From: Plantago major
Taxonomy: Eukaryota; Streptophyta; Magnoliopsida; Lamiales; Plantaginaceae
Reading direction: 5' to 3'
DNA length: 64,000 nt
Assembly: GCA_026545765.1 (NCBI GenBank)
Contig: CM048844.1
Location: forward strand, 53,230,932-53,294,931
Part shown: positions 60,501-64,000 of the stretch, piece by piece
How positions within the stretch are numbered: position 1 is the stretch's first letter
Layout: each line of letters starts with the position of its first letter
Program-made: the position numbers and the translations under genes
Notes under the pieces: generated by a model
Databases searched by the model: none
What the model was told of the DNA's origin: nothing
What the model saw: the letters and a program-made list of their open reading frames with translations, nothing else

Positions 60501-63164
60501 GTGTGTTGTTTATCTATCCATTAGAGTTCTTCGTTTGTGATACTCTTACTCCTTTCTGTGTATATTTTTAATCTGGAATAGACTTTTTCGTTTTACATTA
60601 TCCTACTCCTTTAGTGTGTTGTTTGTCTCTCAAGTGGAGTTGTTCGTTTGTTGTTACTCCCACTCCTTTTGTGAGTTATTTAATTCTGAATTAGAGTTCT
60701 TCGTCTGTGATACTCTTTCTCCTTTATGTGTAAATTTTAAATCTCGAATAGAACTTTTCGTTTCGCATAATCCCACTCCTTTTGTATGTTGTTTATCTCT
60801 CAGGCAAAGTAGTTCGTTTGTTGTTTATCCCACTCCTTTTGTTGTTGTTTAACTCTCCATTAGAGTTCATCGTTTGTGATACTCTTACTCCTTTCTGTGT
60901 ATATTTTAAATCTCGAATATACTTTTTCGTTTCTCATTATACCACTCCTTTAGTGTGTTGTTTATCTCTCAAGCAGCGTTCTTCGATTGTAGCTAATCTC
61001 ACTCCTTTTGTGTGTTGTTTAACTCATAATTAGAGTTCCCCGTCTCTGATACTCTTACTCCATTATGTGTAATTTTTAAATCTCGAATAGACTTTTCGTT
61101 TCTAATTATACCACTCATTTAGTGTGTTGTTTATCTCTCAAACAGAGTTGTTTGTTTGTTGTTTATCCCACTCCATTTGTTTGTTGTTTAACTCTTCATT
61201 AGAGTTCTTCGTTTGAGATAGAACTCCTTTCTGTGTATTTTTTAAATCTCTAACAGACTTTTTCGTTTCTCATTATCACACTCTGCTAGTGTGTTGTTTA
61301 TCTCTCAAGTAGAGTTGTTCGTTTGTTGTTAATCCCACTCGTTTTTGTGTGTTGTTTAACTCTTAATTAGAGTTCTTCGTCTGTGATACTCTTACTCCTT
61401 TCTGTGTAATTTTTAAATCTCGAATAGATCTTTTCGTTTCTCATAATCCCACTCCTTTTGTGTGTTGTTTAACTCTTAATTAGAGTTCTTCGTCTGTGAT
61501 ACTCTTACTCCTTTCTGTGTAATTTTTAAATCTCGAATAGACCTTTTCGTTTCTCATAATCCCACTCCTTTTGTGCGTTGTTTATCTCTCAGGCAAAGTT
61601 GTTCATTTGTTGTTTATTCCACTCCTTTTGTGTGTTGTTTAACTATCCATTAGAGTTCTTCGTTTGTGATACTCTTACTCCTTTCTGTGTATATTTTTAA
61701 TCTGGAATAGACTTTTTCGTTTTACATTATCCTACTCCTTAGTGTGTTGTTTGTCTCTCAAGTGGAGTTGTTCGTTGGTTGTTAATCCCACTCTTTTTGT
61801 GTGTTGTTTAGTTCTTAATTAGAGTTCTTCGTCTGTGATACTCTTACTCCTTTCTGTGTAAATTTTAAATCTCGATTAGAACTTTTCGTTCCTCATAATC
61901 CCACTCCTAGTATGTTGTTTATCTCTCAGGCAAAGTTGTTCGTTTGTTGTTTATCCCACTCCTTTTGTTTGTTGTTTAACTCTCCATTAGAGTTCATCGT
62001 TTGTGATACTCTTACTCCTTTCTGTGAATATTTTAAATCTCGAATATACTTTTTTGTTTCTCATTATACCACTCCTTTAGTGTGTTGTTTATCTCTCAAG
62101 CAGAGTTCTTCGATTGTAGTTAATCTCACTCCTTTTGAGTGTTGTTTAACTCATAATTAGAGTTCGTCGTCTGTGATACTCTTACTCCATTATGTGTAAT
62201 TTTTAAATCTCGAATAGACCTTTTCGTTTCTAATCATCCCATTCCTTTAGTGTGTTGTTTATCTTTCAAGCAGAGTTGTTTGTTTGTTGTTTATCCCACT
62301 CCATTTGTTTGTTGTTTAACTCTTCATTAGAGTTCTTCGTTTGAGATAGAACTCCTTTCTTTGTATTTTTTAAATCTCTAACAGTCTTTTTCGTTTCTCA
62401 TTATCACACTCTTCTAGTGTGTTGTTTATCTCTCAAGTCGAGTTGTTCGTTTGTTGTTAATCCCACTCGTTTTTGTGTGTTGTTTAACTCTTAATTAGAG
62501 TTCTTCGTTTGTGATACTCTTACTCCTTTCTGTGTAATTTTTAAATCTCGAATAGACCTTTTCGTTTCTCATAATCCCACTCCTTTTGTGTGTTGTTTAT
62601 CTCTCAGGCAAAGTTGTTCGTTTGTTGTTTATCCCACTCCTTTTTTTGTGTTGTTTAACTCTCCATTAGAGTTCTTCGTTTCTGATACTCTTACTCCTTT
62701 CTGTGTATATTTTAAATCTCGAATAGACTTTTTCATTTCTCATTATCACACTCCTCTAGTGTACTTTTTATCTCTCAAGCAGAGTTGTTCGTTTGTTGTT
62801 AATCCCACTCCTTTTGTGTGTTGTTTATCTCTCAAGCAGAGTTGTTTGTTTGTTGTTTATCCCACTCCATTTGTTTGTTGTTTAACTCTTCATTAGAGTT
62901 CTTCGTTTGAGATAGAACTCCTTTCTGTGTATTTTTTAAATCTCTAACAGACTTTTTCGTTTCTCATTATCACACTCTGCTAGTGTGTTGTTTATCTCTC
63001 AGTAGAGTTGTTCGTTTGTTTTTAATCCCACTTGTTTTTGTGTGTTGTTTAACTCTTAATTAGAGTTCTTCGTCTGTGATACTCTTACTCCTTTCTGTAT
63101 AATTTTTAAATCTCGAATAGATCTTTTCGTTTCTCATAATCCCACTCCTTTTGTGTGTTGTTTA
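45581..63164 (+). repeat. Satellite array, block V: 7-monomer HOR and derivatives
   Basis: A marker monomer (TTGTATGTTGTTTATCTC followed ~200 bp later by GATTGTAGCTAATCTC) begins at 45588, 47114, 48641, 50672, 51857, 53043, 54739, 55924, 57108, 58917, 60103, 60782 and 61912. Most spacings are whole monomers: 1526 and 1527 (9), 2031 (12), 1184-1186 (7, seen five times), 1696 (10) and 679 (4). Those of 1809 and 1130 bp fall short of a whole number, which fits the loss of single 57 bp subunits. The 7-monomer unit is therefore the core and the others look like insertions or deletions of whole monomers. The array ends at GTGTTGTTTA (63164). No unrelated insertion was seen inside the block. Confidence 0.92.
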
Positions 63165-64000
63165 TGTTAGATATTTTGTTAGAAATATCTGTTTAGATTT
63201 TGATCAGCAACATGATGACTTATCTTAGTCTCAGAAAGGTGATTAGTACTCTTGGTTCACTTGAACATTGTAAAAGAGGAAAACCACTAAGTATGATTGT
63301 CTAGCTAATCTTGTATAGGATGTTAGGTCTCAAAATGTAATTTTTATTTTATGAAGAGAAGACCAAGAAGAAGACATCCAAGCAGAAAGCTCAACGACAT
63401 TAAAGACTTGAAGAAAACTGCACAAGATTACTGAATCTGTTGTTCAGATATCTTAGCCAGATATCATAAAGACACGAATAGTTTCAAACAAACTGTGTCA
63501 CAAAGAGATATCTGAGAAATAAGATACATATCTGAAAACAAGGAAAGTGTCCACAGATATCTACTCTCAGATACCTTGAGCTTTAACCACGTTTCTGAAA
63601 GAGAAATATATATTGCAAACAAAGTTGTTTCAATAAACACAAGTGGTATCTGAAGAATGAAATGAAGGACGTGCAAAGAATCAGATAACACTAGTCTCTG
63701 ATACAAAGCATAGTTCCGTTGGCACTACAGGACAAAAAGTATAGTACAATGCATTTAATGCACGGACAGAGATGTCTGAATAAAAGCAACGGCAGCTTCT
63801 GAGAAGAAGATAAAACCTGCTACAGTACTATACACAGATATCGATAGTTTGAATTTGAGCCTAACGGATACTATTCAAACGGCACTCAAATTCATCTATA
63901 AATATCAACACTTAGACAGCTTGAGAAAACACACAGAACCTTAGACACACGATCTCTGAATATCTTACTCTCTCAAAGCAACTTACTTATCCTCAAAGCT
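63165..64000 (+). mobile_element. Probable LTR of a second retrotransposon, cut by the window edge
   Basis: The satellite breaks abruptly inside subunit A and unique sequence begins TGTTAGATATTTTG, a typical plant LTR start. The following 836 bp have no satellite similarity and no credible coding frame. They contain TATAAATA at 63897-63904 followed by a CA-rich leader, as in an LTR U3/R border. AGATATCT-like words occur about nine times. The TGTTAGA start resembles Ty1/copia LTRs more than the Tat element here, but the family cannot be fixed without the internal region. If correct, the left target duplication would be GTTTA (63160-63164). Confidence 0.6.
63897..63904 (+). promoter_or_regulatory. 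TATA box in the putative second LTR
   Basis: TATAAATA lies in TTCATC-TATAAATA-TCAAC, ~730 bp after the LTR start. The downstream CACTTAGACAGCTTGAG region would be the transcript leader. Confidence 0.55.

Noticed and set aside
63464..63706. 80-codon minus-strand frame near the right end
   Set aside because: It lies in the putative LTR and has no family-like motif. Low-complexity repeats of the ATATCT words explain it.

Overview
The window is plant nuclear DNA, most likely from a flowering plant. About 48.8 kb of its 64 kb is one tandem satellite with a ~170 bp monomer. A 14.3 kb Ty3/gypsy LTR retrotransposon of the Tat type interrupts it, and the array ends at 63,164 against what looks like the LTR of a second retrotransposon. 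Tat-type polyproteins with two RNase H domains are known from plants. I do not recognise the satellite family, so I name no species. No intact host gene, tRNA or rRNA was found. The many ~82-codon open frames in the satellite are by-products of its T-rich, stop-poor strand.

Layout. 1-8160: satellite in strong higher-order repeats (HORs), where blocks of 8 and 6 monomers alternate and then switch to 6+6. 8161-16300: more heterogeneous satellite without a clear HOR. 16301-22648: satellite with an approximately 12-monomer (~2.0 kb) HOR. 22649-36974: Tat-like retrotransposon with 966 and 946 bp LTRs. 36975-45580: satellite, including a tandem pair of 1,813 bp units. 45581-63164: satellite dominated by a 7-monomer (~1,185 bp) HOR plus 4-, 9-, 10- and 12-monomer derivatives. 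63165-64000: unique sequence starting TGTTAGATATTTTG, probably a truncated LTR.

The satellite monomer is itself a trimer of ~57 bp subunits (A 57, B 56, C 57 bp), each with the same TTCGTTT core. Individual monomers have lost or gained exactly one subunit, which supports this origin.

The retrotransposon carries, on its sense strand, gag, aspartic protease, reverse transcriptase, a gypsy RNase H, a second archaeal/plant-type RNase H and an integrase without a chromodomain. All are broken by frameshifts or stops. The ~6.4 kb after integrase holds a separate gene on the opposite strand, with its own TATA box, three plausible introns with consensus splice signals and a product resembling the plant 'putative gypsy-type transposon' family. 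It is the most interesting coding feature in the window. Introns on the antisense strand are not removed from the element's genomic RNA, so they can survive retrotransposition. The LTR pair differs by only ~1.4% while the coding region carries ten or more disabling changes. The element was therefore probably defective before it inserted, or the sequence contains indel errors.
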